Assembly: GCA_913062835.1 (NCBI GenBank)
Contig: CAJXXD010000060.1
Span: 1 to 6,211 of the forward strand
Source of the DNA: an uncultured Gammaproteobacteria bacterium
Lineage (GTDB): Bacteria; Pseudomonadota; Gammaproteobacteria; Pseudomonadales; Litorivicinaceae
DNA: 6,211 nt
Reading direction: 5' to 3'
Shown here: piece by piece, positions 5,708-6,211 of the stretch
Layout of the letters: each line of letters opens with the position of its first letter
How positions within the stretch are numbered: the first letter of the stretch is position 1
Position numbers and translations under genes: made by a program
Notes under the pieces: generated by a model
What the model was told of the DNA's origin: nothing
The model's input: the letters and a program-made list of their open reading frames with translations, nothing else
The model's database searches: none

Positions 5708-6211
5708 ATGAGCGTTGATCCGAGCCGTCTTGATGCCATCCCACTTCTTGCCGAACTCGGACGTGCCGAACGCCGTCGTATCGCCAGCGTCACAAAACCG
5801 CTGACATTGGCCAAGCGCCAAATCGTGATCGAAAAGCAGACCCCTCCACAAGGCCTTTGGATTCTCCTCAGCGGCAGATTGCAGGGCATTGACCACACAA
5901 TCGATGGTCGCGAAGTCGGTCTGTACTTCATCGTTCCCAACCAGTTTTTCGGAGAACTGGCTTTGATCGATGACCAACCGCATCCAGAACACGTGATTGC
6001 GACAGCGCCCTCAGAAGTGCTTCTGATCCCCAAAGCTGTGTGCACTGATTTGATGAAATTTTATCCACACATCGCAACACAAATCGCGACCACTTTGGCC
6101 AATCGCGTTCGTGGACTCATTCGACAACGGACACTGTTGACGCTCACCACACCGTCACAGCGATTGGCCGCACAATTAATTGATCTCGCAGCCACCGTCG
6201 ACCACAGAGCG
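5708..6211 (+). CDS. Crp/Fnr-family transcriptional regulator, partial
   Basis: The frame is open from ATG 5708 to the window edge: 168 residues, and the C-terminus is missing. Residues ~10-110 form a cyclic-nucleotide-binding-type beta roll with the conserved FFGELALIDDQP (80-91). Residues ~111-142 are the long dimerisation helix, and TPSQRLAAQLIDLA (148-161) is the first part of the winged-helix DNA-binding domain; the recognition helix lies outside. In Crp the phosphate of cAMP is held by Glu72, Arg82 and Ser83. The Glu is kept (E83), but the Arg-Ser positions read H92-P93, so ordinary cAMP binding is unlikely. No FNR-type Cys cluster is present near the N-terminus. The ATG is the first in frame after a stop at 5681; its ribosome site is weak (GGCGGG, very close). 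It is divergent from the FecR operon and shares its Crp-type site. Confidence 0.85.
   Translation, partial: MSVDPSRLDAIPLLAELGRAERRRIASVTKPLTLAKRQIVIEKQTPPQGLWILLSGRLQGIDHTIDGREVGLYFIVPNQFFGELALIDDQPHPEHVIATAPSEVLLIPKAVCTDLMKFYPHIATQIATTLANRVRGLIRQRTLLTLTTPSQRLAAQLIDLAATVDHRA

Noticed and set aside
5680..6045. Minus-strand open frames opposite the regulator
   Set aside because: The plus strand encodes an unmistakable Crp/Fnr fold through the whole stretch; the antisense frames have no recognisable motifs.

Overview
The window looks like chromosomal DNA of a Gram-negative bacterium. A marine-type gammaproteobacterium is my best guess, inferred from moderate GC, Shine-Dalgarno-led genes and Crp-type regulatory sites; I cannot name the species. 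It holds one leftward three-gene operon for envelope signalling, a divergent Crp/Fnr-family regulator that runs off the right edge, and a leftward surface-protein gene with a broken 3' end at the left edge.

Layout, right to left. The partial Crp/Fnr regulator (5708-6211, +) faces away from a FecR-domain periplasmic protein (4315-5589, -). The FecR gene overlaps a CHASE2/cyclase-homology membrane protein (2456-4327, -), which overlaps a signal-peptide TPR plus beta-barrel outer-membrane protein (1206-2459, -). A 274-bp intergenic region (932-1205) follows, rich in palindromes. Then comes an S-layer/RTX-like gene (14-931, -) whose last dozen or so codons do not belong to it. The outermost ~50 bp carry inverted repeats that resemble an insertion or rearrangement junction.

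How the parts may work together. Two sites of the form TGTGA-N6-TCACA occur in intergenic DNA. One lies between the FecR operon and the regulator gene, and one lies upstream of the surface-protein gene. Each sits 41.5 bp upstream of a predicted start point with a -10-like hexamer in place, which is the geometry of a class II Crp promoter. The surface protein and the envelope operon are therefore plausibly co-regulated, by the neighbouring regulator or by a genomic Crp.

The most unusual point is that both ends of the expected cAMP circuit look degenerate. The cyclase-homology domain lacks four of the key class III catalytic residues, and the Crp-like protein lacks the Arg-Ser pair that binds the cAMP phosphate. 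The module has the architecture of a CHASE2-cyclase/Crp pathway but probably does not make or sense cAMP in the standard way. No tRNA, rRNA, CRISPR array or complete mobile element was seen.
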